NCBI GenBank assembly: GCA_003331985.1
Contig: QOQK01000008.1
Span: 1-34,837, forward strand
Direction of reading: 5' to 3'
DNA from: PS1 clade bacterium
GTDB lineage: Bacteria > Pseudomonadota > Alphaproteobacteria > RS24
Length of the DNA stretch: 34,837 bases
Shown in pieces: positions 7,520 through 15,339 of the stretch. Both the position numbers and the translations under genes were made by a program. The stretch's first letter is position 1. Every line of letters starts with the position of its first letter. Under the pieces are notes generated by a model. It had not been told where the DNA came from, did not search any database, and worked only from the letters and a program-made list of their open reading frames with translations.

Positions 7520-8446
7520 ATGCAAATTTACTTACCCATTGCAGAGACCAGCGTAAGCATTTACTTGCTGCTTGGTCTTGGTGGCCTTGTAGGCTTTTTA
7601 TCCGGCATGTTTGGCGTTGGCGGGGGATTTCTTATGACCCCGCTTCTGATTTTTATCGGTATTCCCCCAACTGTAGCCGTCGCGAGTGAAGCCAATCAAA
7701 TTTTAGCTTCCTCCATCTCCGGCGGAATGGCTCATTTCCAAAAACGCGGTGTTGATATTCGCATGGGGTGCGTTTTGTTGGTTGGCGGATTGCTGGGCTC
7801 GGCAGTCGGGGTTCAACTTTACGCTGTGATGCGCGAAATGGGGCAGATAGATCTTTTAATCTCTCTTTGCTATGTGGTTTTTCTTGGCGTCATAGGGCTG
7901 CTCATGATGATAGAGAGTATTCGCGCTATCCATGCCAGACAAATTGGACGCCCCATCCCTGCAAGACGGCCGGGGCAACATAATTGGATACACGGCCTGC
8001 CTTTTAAAATGCGGTTTAAAGTATCTCATCTTTACACCAGCATTATCCCGCCAATTCTGATTGGGTTTTTTGTCGGTGTGCTGGCAGCAATTATGGGAGT
8101 CGGAGGCGGCTTCATCATGGTTCCGGCGATGATTTATCTGCTCCGTATGCCGACAAATGTGGTGATTGGCACATCCCTTTTTCAAATTATTTTTGTCTCT
8201 GCAGCTGTGACAGTCATGCATGCTGTGAAAAACCAGACTGTCGATGTTGTGTTAGCCACCATCTTGATTATTGGAGGTGTCGTTGGTGCACAAATTGGCG
8301 CCCGTCTAGGACAAAAGCTCAGAGGCGAACAATTGAGAGCATTACTCGCGCTAATTGTGCTGGGCGTCGGCCTTAAAATGCTGAATGATTTACTTTTCAT
8401 GCCAACCGAAATTTACTCCCTATCTTCTTCAGGGGTCATGCCGTAA
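7520..8446 (+). CDS. TauE/SafE family sulfite/anion exporter
   Basis: A 308-residue inner-membrane protein with about eight membrane segments in two repeats. Each repeat carries the family signature: GFLSGMFGVGGGFLMTPLL (about 25-43) and GVLAAIMGVGGGFIMVPAM (about 191-209). A hydrophilic loop rich in Arg and Pro (about 135-165) joins the halves. TauE/SafE proteins export sulfite, sulfoacetate or other sulfur-containing or organic anions. The ATG has no clear ribosome-binding site, and a TGA lies in frame just upstream, so no better start exists. The stop TAA shares one base with the ATG of the next gene, implying coupled translation. Confidence 0.9.
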   Translation: MQIYLPIAETSVSIYLLLGLGGLVGFLSGMFGVGGGFLMTPLLIFIGIPPTVAVASEANQILASSISGGMAHFQKRGVDIRMGCVLLVGGLLGSAVGVQLYAVMREMGQIDLLISLCYVVFLGVIGLLMMIESIRAIHARQIGRPIPARRPGQHNWIHGLPFKMRFKVSHLYTSIIPPILIGFFVGVLAAIMGVGGGFIMVPAMIYLLRMPTNVVIGTSLFQIIFVSAAVTVMHAVKNQTVDVVLATILIIGGVVGAQIGARLGQKLRGEQLRALLALIVLGVGLKMLNDLLFMPTEIYSLSSSGVMP

Positions 8447-9219
8447 TGCGCATAGCTCTCAACATAAGAGGCTTTAACACATGCCTCATATTATTCATGT
8501 TGCTTGCCATTCCTTTGTCAGAGGTCAAGGCAAATGAGCTTGTAACCGATCTATCAACATCCGAAGTTGCCATTCAGGCAAATTTCGACGGAGAAACAGT
8601 TTTACTGTTTGGCGCTTTTGATACCTCGCGGAAAAATGCCTCACCGGATATCGTTGTGATACTGCGCGGGCCGGATGAAGCGTTAAAAGTTAGACGCAAA
8701 GACAAAACCTTCGGACTATGGGTGAACACAGAGTCACTATCAGTTTCTTCAACACCATCCTATTATGCAGTTGCCGCATCACGTGCGTTAGCTGATATAG
8801 CCTCTCCTGAAATTCGTCAGGAAATGGGTATCGGTCTAGATTACGTTCCCACAAAACTTGCTTCAACCCACGAAGATACCGATTTATTTCTGGAAGGCCT
8901 TATCCGCAACAAACAAAGCCGCAATTTATATTCTGAAAATCCGTCCGGCGTGAAAATAATCGGCAACCGACTTTTTAGAACCGAAATCGCCCTTCCCCCG
9001 GGTGTTCCAATGGGAATCTATGAAGCAAAAATAATTTTATTTGATGCCGGAAATGTTCTGAGCATGCAAAACAACACAATAATTGTCGGCATTGCTGGCT
9101 TCGAACAATTCCTTCATCGCTTGGCACATCAACTTCCCATCCTATATGGTATCACGGGTGTATTGATTGCTGTCTTTTTTGGATGGATAGCAACAGTCCT
9201 TTTCCGCCGCAGAAGTTAA
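8446..9219 (+). CDS. TIGR02186 family protein (membrane-anchored periplasmic partner of TauE/SafE)
   Basis: A 257-residue protein with an N-terminal signal peptide (LILFMLLAIPLSEVKA), an extracytoplasmic domain of roughly 200 residues and one C-terminal membrane helix (LYGITGVLIAVFFGWIATVLF) followed by RRRS, giving a periplasmic domain with a short cytoplasmic tail. The strand pattern starting LSTSEVAIQANFDGETVLLFGAF, followed by IVVILRGP, and the late GIYEAKIILFDAG look immunoglobulin-like. TIGR02186 (an alphaproteobacterial transmembrane family) is recurrently found beside TauE/SafE exporters. Its start overlaps the exporter stop (TAATG). The function is unknown; a periplasmic accessory for the exporter is the natural inference. 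Confidence 0.8.
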   Translation: MRIALNIRGFNTCLILFMLLAIPLSEVKANELVTDLSTSEVAIQANFDGETVLLFGAFDTSRKNASPDIVVILRGPDEALKVRRKDKTFGLWVNTESLSVSSTPSYYAVAASRALADIASPEIRQEMGIGLDYVPTKLASTHEDTDLFLEGLIRNKQSRNLYSENPSGVKIIGNRLFRTEIALPPGVPMGIYEAKIILFDAGNVLSMQNNTIIVGIAGFEQFLHRLAHQLPILYGITGVLIAVFFGWIATVLFRRRS

Positions 9220-9272
9220 AGCAGAAGCTAATAATAAGCGGGTTATAATAAGAGGTTTAATAATGGTGATGC

Positions 9273-10028
9273 ATGGATGAATTCGGGTTCTCCCTCGGGG
9301 CGGCTTTTCTTGGAGGCTTGCTGAGTTTTCTCTCACCTTGCGTCCTTCCACTTGTGCCGGGCTATCTATGCTTTGCTGCCGGTATCGGCTTTGAAGAGCT
9401 GTCTGATGCGGATGAAAACGTCATTTGGGGGCGTATTCTCCCGGGCGCATTGGCTTTTGTTGCCGGCTTTTCGGTCGTCTTTATTTCACTCGGCGCGGGC
9501 GCGGCGGCAATTAATCCGTTTATTCTGGGTCATAAGGACTTACTTGCCCAAATTGCCGGTGTCTTTATCGTCATACTCGGTCTGCATATGGCGGGTATTT
9601 TTAGAATTTCTTTCTTGCAGCGCGAACTTCGCGTCACCAAACCTGTCAATAGTGATGAGAGTAAAGGCGAAAAACAGCTTTTAACCGCTTTTGGTCTTGG
9701 CTTGGCATTTGCATTTGGCTGGACGCCTTGCATAGGTCCTATTTTGGCAACCATACTGACCCTCGCGGCATCCAGCGACAGCCTTCAACAAGGCGTTGGA
9801 CTGTTGGCTACTTATGCGGCAGGGCTGGGGGTTCCCTTTGTTTTGTCAGCTGTTGGCGTGGGGTATTTTCTGAAAAGCTCACCTAAAATCAAACAGAGAT
9901 TAGGCCTGTTGGAAAAAATCACCGGTGGCTTACTAATTACAACCGGTGTGCTGATTTTTTCCGGCTCACTGCAAAACCTCGCCACATATCTTCTGGATTG
10001 GTTTCCTGCGCTCTCAACTCTTGGTTAA
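9273..10028 (+). CDS. ccdA: CcdA/DsbD-beta family thiol-disulfide electron transporter
   Basis: A 251-residue polytopic protein with about six membrane segments. The redox cysteine pair is Cys23 (LSPCVLPLVPGY) and Cys153 (GWTPCIGPILA), each followed by proline as in CcdA. CcdA carries electrons from cytoplasmic thioredoxin to periplasmic thiol proteins, supporting cytochrome c maturation or periplasmic repair. It lacks the flanking DsbD alpha and gamma domains. It starts 53 bases after the TIGR02186 gene and is followed 8 bases later by the DUF3429 gene. No cytochrome c maturation gene lies nearby, so the partner is open; the exported MsrB 3 kb away is one candidate (inference). Confidence 0.88.
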   Translation: MDEFGFSLGAAFLGGLLSFLSPCVLPLVPGYLCFAAGIGFEELSDADENVIWGRILPGALAFVAGFSVVFISLGAGAAAINPFILGHKDLLAQIAGVFIVILGLHMAGIFRISFLQRELRVTKPVNSDESKGEKQLLTAFGLGLAFAFGWTPCIGPILATILTLAASSDSLQQGVGLLATYAAGLGVPFVLSAVGVGYFLKSSPKIKQRLGLLEKITGGLLITTGVLIFSGSLQNLATYLLDWFPALSTLG

Positions 10029-10036
10029 TTTAAAAG

Positions 10037-10519
10037 ATGATGGACGACGCCCAGAGTGACACCCTGAATGAAATCGAGACCATTCCACCTGTGGCTTTAT
10101 GGCTTGGTGTGGGAGGGCTGATACCATTCTTAGCACCTGCATTGTTTATCTGGATGCCCCCCTCACAGGGATGGCAGGGTATTGCCGGAACTTTTGGCAT
10201 GGTTTACGGGGCAATTATTTTATCATTTCTGGGCGGAGTAAGATGGGGCGGAGCCTTGCATCATTTGGACACCAGAACGTTTATATTGAGCGTTCTACCT
10301 GCTTTGTTGGCATATGGTGTTTTAGTATTTCCGGCTATCCCATTGGGACCACTACTCCTTGCCGCATGCCATAGTGTTCAGGGGCTATCAGATATCAGTG
10401 CTGCGCGAAATGGTATGCTGCCAGTCTGGTATGCCCGGTTGCGCGCGGGTCTTACGCTGGGCGCAGTATCGTCATTATTGTCAATTGCGTTAAATTTTTA
10501 TCTCGCGGCTAACGTGTAA
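10037..10519 (+). CDS. DUF3429 family inner-membrane protein
   Basis: A 160-residue protein with about five hydrophobic segments. The core GGLIPFLAPALFIW, then GMVYGAIILSFLGGVRWGGAL is the pattern I know from DUF3429, including the conserved FLGGVRWG. A short acidic N-terminus precedes the first helix. No biochemical role is established for the family. It lies 8 bases after the CcdA gene and closes the four-gene plus-strand run, converging with the TetR gene. An adjacent ATG three bases later (10040) is an equally possible start; neither has a strong ribosome-binding site. Confidence 0.75.
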   Translation: MMDDAQSDTLNEIETIPPVALWLGVGGLIPFLAPALFIWMPPSQGWQGIAGTFGMVYGAIILSFLGGVRWGGALHHLDTRTFILSVLPALLAYGVLVFPAIPLGPLLLAACHSVQGLSDISAARNGMLPVWYARLRAGLTLGAVSSLLSIALNFYLAANV

Positions 10520-10535
10520 AACGATAACTTCGGGT

Positions 10536-11150
10536 CTATTTGGTCACAAAAGAACGAACGCCACCAAGATATAGTTGGGATGCAAAACGAGCTGTCTGAA
10601 CAGGGTCAGGCGGAGTACGAGTCATCATTTCATCAAGTATTGAAAAGGCCGAGCCACTAATGGCGGACGTCATAAAATCCACATCCAAATCCGGAACAAT
10701 GCCAGCCTGAATGGCTTGCAATAAATCCTCGCGCAACTCCTCAAGACCTGCGCGGGTTTGGGGGCCTGATAAATACCCTCCCTCGCGTCCACGATTTGAG
10801 CGAAGCAGACCATAATCACCGGGGTTATTGGCGAAATAAGAAAAATAAGCGAGGAAACTCGTTTCAATAAAGTCTTCAAAGTTTTTCGCATTGGCGCGGA
10901 CTGATCGCAGGCGCGGGCGCAGTCTTTCACCAATATCGTCAATCAGTGCTTCAAAAACTTCTTCTTTACCCGTGAAGTAATTGTAAAACGTTCCGCTAGC
11001 CAAGCCCGTTCGCCGGATAATATCGCGCACAGTTGTTCCACCGAAACCAATTTCGGTAAAAACCTCGCGCGCAGCAATCAAGATAGAATCTTTATTGTTC
11101 GCGCGCGTGGTAGCTCTTTTTCCGGCTATAATAGCTTCGGTTTTAGACAT
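10536..11150 (-). CDS. TetR/AcrR family transcriptional regulator
   Basis: A 204-residue repressor-type protein. The N-terminal helix-turn-helix (about 20-66) reads ILIAAREVFTEIGFGGTTV, then DIIRRTGLASGTFYNYFTGKEEVFEAL, a textbook TetR DNA-binding domain. The C-terminal ligand and dimer domain shows no recognisable ligand signature; YFANNPGDYGLLRSNRGREGG resembles regulators of fatty-acid or xenobiotic genes but is not diagnostic. The start is firm, with GGAGGGG four bases before the ATG. It lies 57 bases after the pyrD-arsC gene on the same strand, so it may be co-transcribed. Its target is unknown. Confidence 0.88.
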   Translation of the reverse strand: MSKTEAIIAGKRATTRANNKDSILIAAREVFTEIGFGGTTVRDIIRRTGLASGTFYNYFTGKEEVFEALIDDIGERLRPRLRSVRANAKNFEDFIETSFLAYFSYFANNPGDYGLLRSNRGREGGYLSGPQTRAGLEELREDLLQAIQAGIVPDLDVDFMTSAISGSAFSILDEMMTRTPPDPVQTARFASQLYLGGVRSFVTK

Positions 11151-11207
11151 ATCCCCTCCGAAATGTCTTTTTACTATACTCTTTATAGGCTTGTCTTACC
11201 CTGAATT

Positions 11208-12647
11208 TCACACTGACAAAAGGGGCAGTACATTCTCTGGCGGTCGGCCGATTGCCGCATCATTGGGCGTTTCAACAATTGGCCGCTCTATCAAAATTGG
11301 GTTTTCTGACATTGCTTTGATCAAAACGGCTTCATCATCAACCTCAGCAAGGCTCAACTCTTTATACAATTTCTCATTTGTACGCATAGCTTCACGCGCT
11401 GTAAGACCGAGTTTTTTCAAAAGCGCTTTAATCTGCTTTTCAGTTAATGGAGTTTTGAGATATTCAACAATTTCAGGGCTGGTTCCTTTTTCTTCTAAAA
11501 GAGCAAGCATCTGCCGGGATTTGGTACATCTCGGATTATGTAAGATTTTCACTTTCATTTGCGCCCCCTTCTCTTTTGGCTCGGTAAGGTTGTCATATGA
11601 AACATCAACCCCTATGGCATCTTCAAGCGATGCAAAACCCTCATCGCGCAATAAGTCTGCCAGTTCGCGTTTCAGTTTAGCTATCAGTCCAGGCCCCTGA
11701 TACACAAGAGCCGTATAAAGTTGAATAAGTGACGCACCTGATTTGATTTTTTCCAATGCACCGGCAGCATCACTTACCCCGCCGACACCTATGAGCGTCA
11801 ATTCACCTTTTGTATGTCTGTAAAATTGTCGCAAAACCTCTGTGGATTTTTGCATCAAGGGTCGTCCAGACAACCCGCCCTCTTCCCATTTATAGGGAGA
11901 GCTTTTCATCCTATCGCGATCTATCGTGGTATTTGACACAATAAGAGCCGCAGGTTTCACCTTAAGGGCTACTTTAGCAATCTCGGCAATATCGTCATGT
12001 GTTAAATCAGGAGCCACCTTCAAAACAACAGGCACATCTCCCGCGACTTCTTTCACTTGCGTAATGATTTGTGTCAACGCTTCAGCAGTTTGCAAATCTC
12101 TCAATCCAGGCGTGTTGGGCGAGGAAACATTTATCGTCAGATAATCGGCAAGCTCTGAGAAAACCTCCGCGCCAATGCGATAATCATCTATGCGATCTGG
12201 TGAGTCCTTATTCGCACCAATATTTACCCCCACCGGAAAACCATGCGGCAGAAGGGCTTTATAAGAAGCCAATCTCGCTCGAACAATTTGGTGACCCTCA
12301 TTATTAAATCCAAGACGATTGATAATACCCTCATCTCTGGTCACACGAAAAATGCGAGGCGTCGGATTACCCTCCTGAGGTTGCGGGGTAACAGTTCCGA
12401 TTTCGGTAAAACCAAAACCCAACCGACTAACAGCTTCAGGTAACTCACCGTTTTTATCAAACCCTGCCGCCATGCCAAACGGGTTGGAAAACTTAAGCCC
12501 CATTGCCGATACGGAAAGGATGTAGTCATCGCGACCGGAAGTAGGGATAAATTTACCGATTGTCGACAATACACGAACAGTCAGGCGATGAGCCAACTCG
12601 GCGGGTAAGCAAAAAATTAACGGGCGTATTATTTTATATAGTCGCAT
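11208..12647 (-). CDS. pyrD: Dihydroorotate dehydrogenase (quinone) fused in frame to an ArsC-family protein
   Basis: One uninterrupted 479-codon frame. Residues 1-350 are a class 2 dihydroorotate dehydrogenase, the membrane-bound, quinone-linked step of pyrimidine synthesis: N-terminal membrane helices (LYKIIRPLIFCLPAELAHRL), FMN site GMAAGFDKNGE, and catalytic Ser176 in NVSSPNTPGLR. After a short linker, residues 364-479 are a full ArsC-family domain with Cys374 (NPRCTKSR) and Arg422, Arg455 (ERPIV) and Arg468 (GRPPE), which match the three arsenate-binding arginines of R773 ArsC. Residue 364 is a Met with AAGGGGG five bases upstream, so the ArsC part may also be made separately. The pyrD ATG overlaps the stop of the DUF952 gene. 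Both domains look functional; whether a fusion protein accumulates is unproven. Confidence 0.9.
   Translation of the reverse strand: MRLYKIIRPLIFCLPAELAHRLTVRVLSTIGKFIPTSGRDDYILSVSAMGLKFSNPFGMAAGFDKNGELPEAVSRLGFGFTEIGTVTPQPQEGNPTPRIFRVTRDEGIINRLGFNNEGHQIVRARLASYKALLPHGFPVGVNIGANKDSPDRIDDYRIGAEVFSELADYLTINVSSPNTPGLRDLQTAEALTQIITQVKEVAGDVPVVLKVAPDLTHDDIAEIAKVALKVKPAALIVSNTTIDRDRMKSSPYKWEEGGLSGRPLMQKSTEVLRQFYRHTKGELTLIGVGGVSDAAGALEKIKSGASLIQLYTALVYQGPGLIAKLKRELADLLRDEGFASLEDAIGVDVSYDNLTEPKEKGAQMKVKILHNPRCTKSRQMLALLEEKGTSPEIVEYLKTPLTEKQIKALLKKLGLTAREAMRTNEKLYKELSLAEVDDEAVLIKAMSENPILIERPIVETPNDAAIGRPPENVLPLLSV
11556..11570 (-). promoter_or_regulatory. Internal ribosome-binding site and ATG for the ArsC domain
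   Basis: On the minus strand AAGGGGG (11570-11564), a five-base spacer and ATG (11558-11556) lie in frame inside the pyrD-arsC reading frame, exactly where a free-standing ArsC protein of 116 residues would begin. This suggests two former genes whose separating stop codon was lost, with the old translation start kept. Confidence 0.55.
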
Positions 12648-13024
12648 TAATGCTCCTGATGGGGCGTGTCTCTTGTCATATCTTCAGGAAAAATATGTTT
12701 ACGACCGTTCAGGCGTAAAGGCCAGACTCTATCTGCAAGTCGAGGGTCCAATGGTGCATAAAAATGTGGAAACAAGGCATCTCCGCGCGAGGCTTCCCAT
12801 TTTAATGCCGCGCTCAAGCTGGCTACCGGAAAGCGCACCAGCACCAGCCCGTCTTGACCAGCGAAATATTTTGCAGCTGTCGCCTCAACTTCTTCCGGCG
12901 GTGAGAAATGGATAAACCCATCTTCAATATCAAGCTGTGTGCCAGTGAAAATGCCTTTATCGGCGGCTGAAAGCCAATCCTGCTCAGGACATATTTTATA
13001 AATAAAAGTCGCTTTAGGCGTCAC
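12647..13024 (-). CDS. DUF952 family protein
   Basis: A 125-residue cytosolic protein. The family pattern is visible as FIYKICPEQDWLSA, then DGFIHFSPPEEVEATAAKYFAG, LVLVRFPVA and a C-terminal HFYAPLDPRLADRVWPLRLN. DUF952 proteins have an ADP-ribosyltransferase-like fold, and their function is not established. The start is a GTG; an in-frame TGA a few codons upstream excludes a longer form and there is no ATG near the N-terminus. The gene lies 32 bases after lysS and its stop overlaps the pyrD ATG by one base. DUF952-pyrD adjacency recurs in alphaproteobacteria (from memory), which hints at a nucleotide-related role. Confidence 0.85.
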   Translation of the reverse strand: MTPKATFIYKICPEQDWLSAADKGIFTGTQLDIEDGFIHFSPPEEVEATAAKYFAGQDGLVLVRFPVASLSAALKWEASRGDALFPHFYAPLDPRLADRVWPLRLNGRKHIFPEDMTRDTPHQEH

Positions 13025-13056
13025 GCATCCATCTCATTCTTATTATTATGCTGTCC

Positions 13057-14643
13057 CTATTTATCACCGGTTAAATCACCATTCAAAGCTTGGTTAATCA
13101 ACTCAACTGTGCGGTCCAACCCATATACAGCGATAAATGAACCAAAGCGTGGACCTTGAGACTGTCCCAACAAAACTTCATAAAGCGCCTTGAACCAATC
13201 CCTCAGATTATCTTCAAAATAGGTTTTACCAATCGCATAAACTTCGGTCTGAATCGTTTCCGCATCCAAGTCACCGGATAAATCATTAAGCTTATCCCTT
13301 AGAAATATCATTGCTTGTTTTTCAGTTTCATCCGGGGCGCGGTAGCTTTTCGTTGGCTTTACAAAATCATGATAATAGGCCACGGCATACTCTGCCATTG
13401 CATCCAATATGGGCAAATCTTCAGGTGATGCCTCAGGAGCATAATTCTTGATAAAGCCCCAGAGTACATTTTTATCATCAGCATTACTCACACTGACAAG
13501 ATTCAATAACAGCGCAAAACTTACCGGCAAATCACCTGACGGTGGCTTACCGCCGTGAATATGCCAGACGGGGTTAGTAAGCTGTTCTTCTGGCGTTTGC
13601 GTGGAATACTTATTCAAAAATGTTAGATAATCATCAACATTTTTTGGGATGACATCAAAGTGTAACCGTTTGGCTTTACGCGGACTTTGAAACATATAAA
13701 GCGACAGGCTTTCTGGTGCGGCATAGGTCAGCCACTGTTCAATGGTCAAACCATTACCCCGAGATTTTGAAATTTTCTCGCCGTTTTCATCTAGAAACAG
13801 TTCGTAATTAAACCCTTCGGGTGGTGTCCCCCCTATCGCGCGACAAATTTTTGAGGAGAGCGTGACGCTTTCAATCAAATCTTTACCGGCCATTTCATAA
13901 TCCACACCCAGCGCGACCCAGCGCATCGCCCAGTCAGCTTTCCATTGCAATTTACATGCTCCACCGGTGACCGGCGTTGTAATATCTTCGCCACTTTCAG
14001 GATGGGAGTAGCTTATCGTCCCTGCCGTTTCATCTCGTGCTGTTAACGGCACCATCAAAACTTTGCCACTCGTTGGGCAAATCGGCAAAAACGGACTGTA
14101 TGTTTTGCGTCGTTCTTCGCCAAGTGTGGGCAGAATAATGCCTGTTACGGCCTCATAATTAGCGAGAATTTTAAGCAGTGTCTCATCCATGCGACCTGAC
14201 GCATAATAATCAGTGGCACTGGCGAATTCGTAATCAAATTCAAATCTATCCAGAAATGTCTGCAGACGGGCATTATTATGTGCGCCAAAACTGTCATGTG
14301 TTTCAAATGGATCAGGCACACGGGTCAGGGGCTTTTCAAGGTGCGCCGTAAGCATGTCAGCATTAGGCACATTATCAGGCACTTTTCTCAGGCCATCCAT
14401 ATCATCAGAAAAACAAATCAGTCGCGTTTTGATATCCGTCGCAAGCGTCTCAAGAGCCTGGCGCACCATGCTGGTACGCGCCACTTCCCCAAATGTACCA
14501 ATATGAGGCAAGCCACTTGGCCCATAGCCTGTTTCAAACAGCACATCGTCCCTGCCTGATGCCTCTAAACGTTTCAGGATTTTTCGAGCCTCTTCAAAAG
14601 GCCAAGCCTTGCTATCTGCGGCTAAAGTTTTCCAGTTTTCCAA
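13057..14643 (-). CDS. lysS: Lysyl-tRNA synthetase, class I
   Basis: A 528-residue class I LysRS that charges tRNA-Lys in the cytoplasm. The Rossmann-fold signatures are His47-Ile-Gly-Thr (the HIGH motif, in [14 protein letters not shown]) and Lys290-Ile-Ser-Lys-Ser (the KMSKS motif). [16 protein letters not shown] and [11 protein letters not shown] are also typical of class I LysRS, the archaeal-type enzyme carried by many alphaproteobacteria in place of the class II enzyme (also called lysK). The C-terminal part is helical, as expected for the anticodon-binding region. It leads the minus-strand run lysS-DUF952-pyrD/arsC. Confidence 0.95.
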   Translation of the reverse strand: MENWKTLAADSKAWPFEEARKILKRLEASGRDDVLFETGYGPSGLPHIGTFGEVARTSMVRQALETLATDIKTRLICFSDDMDGLRKVPDNVPNADMLTAHLEKPLTRVPDPFETHDSFGAHNNARLQTFLDRFEFDYEFASATDYYASGRMDETLLKILANYEAVTGIILPTLGEERRKTYSPFLPICPTSGKVLMVPLTARDETAGTISYSHPESGEDITTPVTGGACKLQWKADWAMRWVALGVDYEMAGKDLIESVTLSSKICRAIGGTPPEGFNYELFLDENGEKISKSRGNGLTIEQWLTYAAPESLSLYMFQSPRKAKRLHFDVIPKNVDDYLTFLNKYSTQTPEEQLTNPVWHIHGGKPPSGDLPVSFALLLNLVSVSNADDKNVLWGFIKNYAPEASPEDLPILDAMAEYAVAYYHDFVKPTKSYRAPDETEKQAMIFLRDKLNDLSGDLDAETIQTEVYAIGKTYFEDNLRDWFKALYEVLLGQSQGPRFGSFIAVYGLDRTVELINQALNGDLTGDK

Positions 14644-14771
14644 GTCTGATGTCCTATAAAAGTTTTATTATATTTCAATCGGCAATATTTCAAATATATG
14701 CGAGAAACTAGCGATTGAGAAAAGCTTGTCAAACAACATTATGTTCGCCAACATTAATTTAAGGAAGGGAC

Positions 14772-15197
14772 ATGACTATTCACACCCCTATGACAGAACA
14801 GCAGGTTCTTATTCATCTCATGCTAGCTATGGCAGCAGCCGATGAAGCAATTAGTGATGCCGAGCTTTCGCGTGTCGAAAGATTGATTGATTTCCTGCCG
14901 GTATTTGAGAATTTTCCACCCGAAGATCTGGATATTGTCACCGACAGTTTTGTCGAATTAATGGCAGTGGAAGAAGGGCTGGACAGCTTAATGACCCTGC
15001 TCGCGAGCACCTTGCCTGATGAATTGCATGAAACTGCTTATGCCCTTGCTGTTGAAATTGCCGCTGCAGATTTGACAGTCACGCCCGAGGAATTGCACCT
15101 TCTCGATATGATCAGAGATTTTTTAAAAGTAGATAAGCTTGCCGCCGCCGCGATTGAACGTGGCGCTCGAGCCAGATTTCGAAAAATTCCCTCGTGA
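14772..15197 (+). CDS. TerB-family (tellurite resistance-like) protein
   Basis: A 141-residue, all-helical acidic cytosolic protein. LIHLMLAMAAADEAISDAELSRVERLIDFLP and the later AYALAVEIAAADLTVTPEELHLLDMIRDFL form the duplicated TerB pattern, each with an acidic cluster (DEAISDAEL, DLTVTPEEL) like the metal-binding site of TerB. AAGGAAGGGAC precedes the ATG. It stands alone, with no other ter genes, so a role in tellurite resistance should not be assumed; solitary TerB proteins are widespread and of unknown function. The next gene begins 142 bases later. Confidence 0.8.
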   Translation: MTIHTPMTEQQVLIHLMLAMAAADEAISDAELSRVERLIDFLPVFENFPPEDLDIVTDSFVELMAVEEGLDSLMTLLASTLPDELHETAYALAVEIAAADLTVTPEELHLLDMIRDFLKVDKLAAAAIERGARARFRKIPS

Positions 15198-15339
15198 CTC
15201 ACGCCTCAAAAAAACAGGAATATATAATAAGCAAAAAGACAATTTTTCTATTTTTGTGAGTATCTAGATTTATTCTCTTTGCAATAAGTAGCACTCTCCG
15301 CATGTATCTGTAAGGCTGTGTGGCAGGGGGCAAGACAAA

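Noticed and set aside
14772-15197. Tellurite resistance operon
   Set aside because: Only one TerB-like gene is present, without terA, terC, terD or terE; the name would overstate the evidence.
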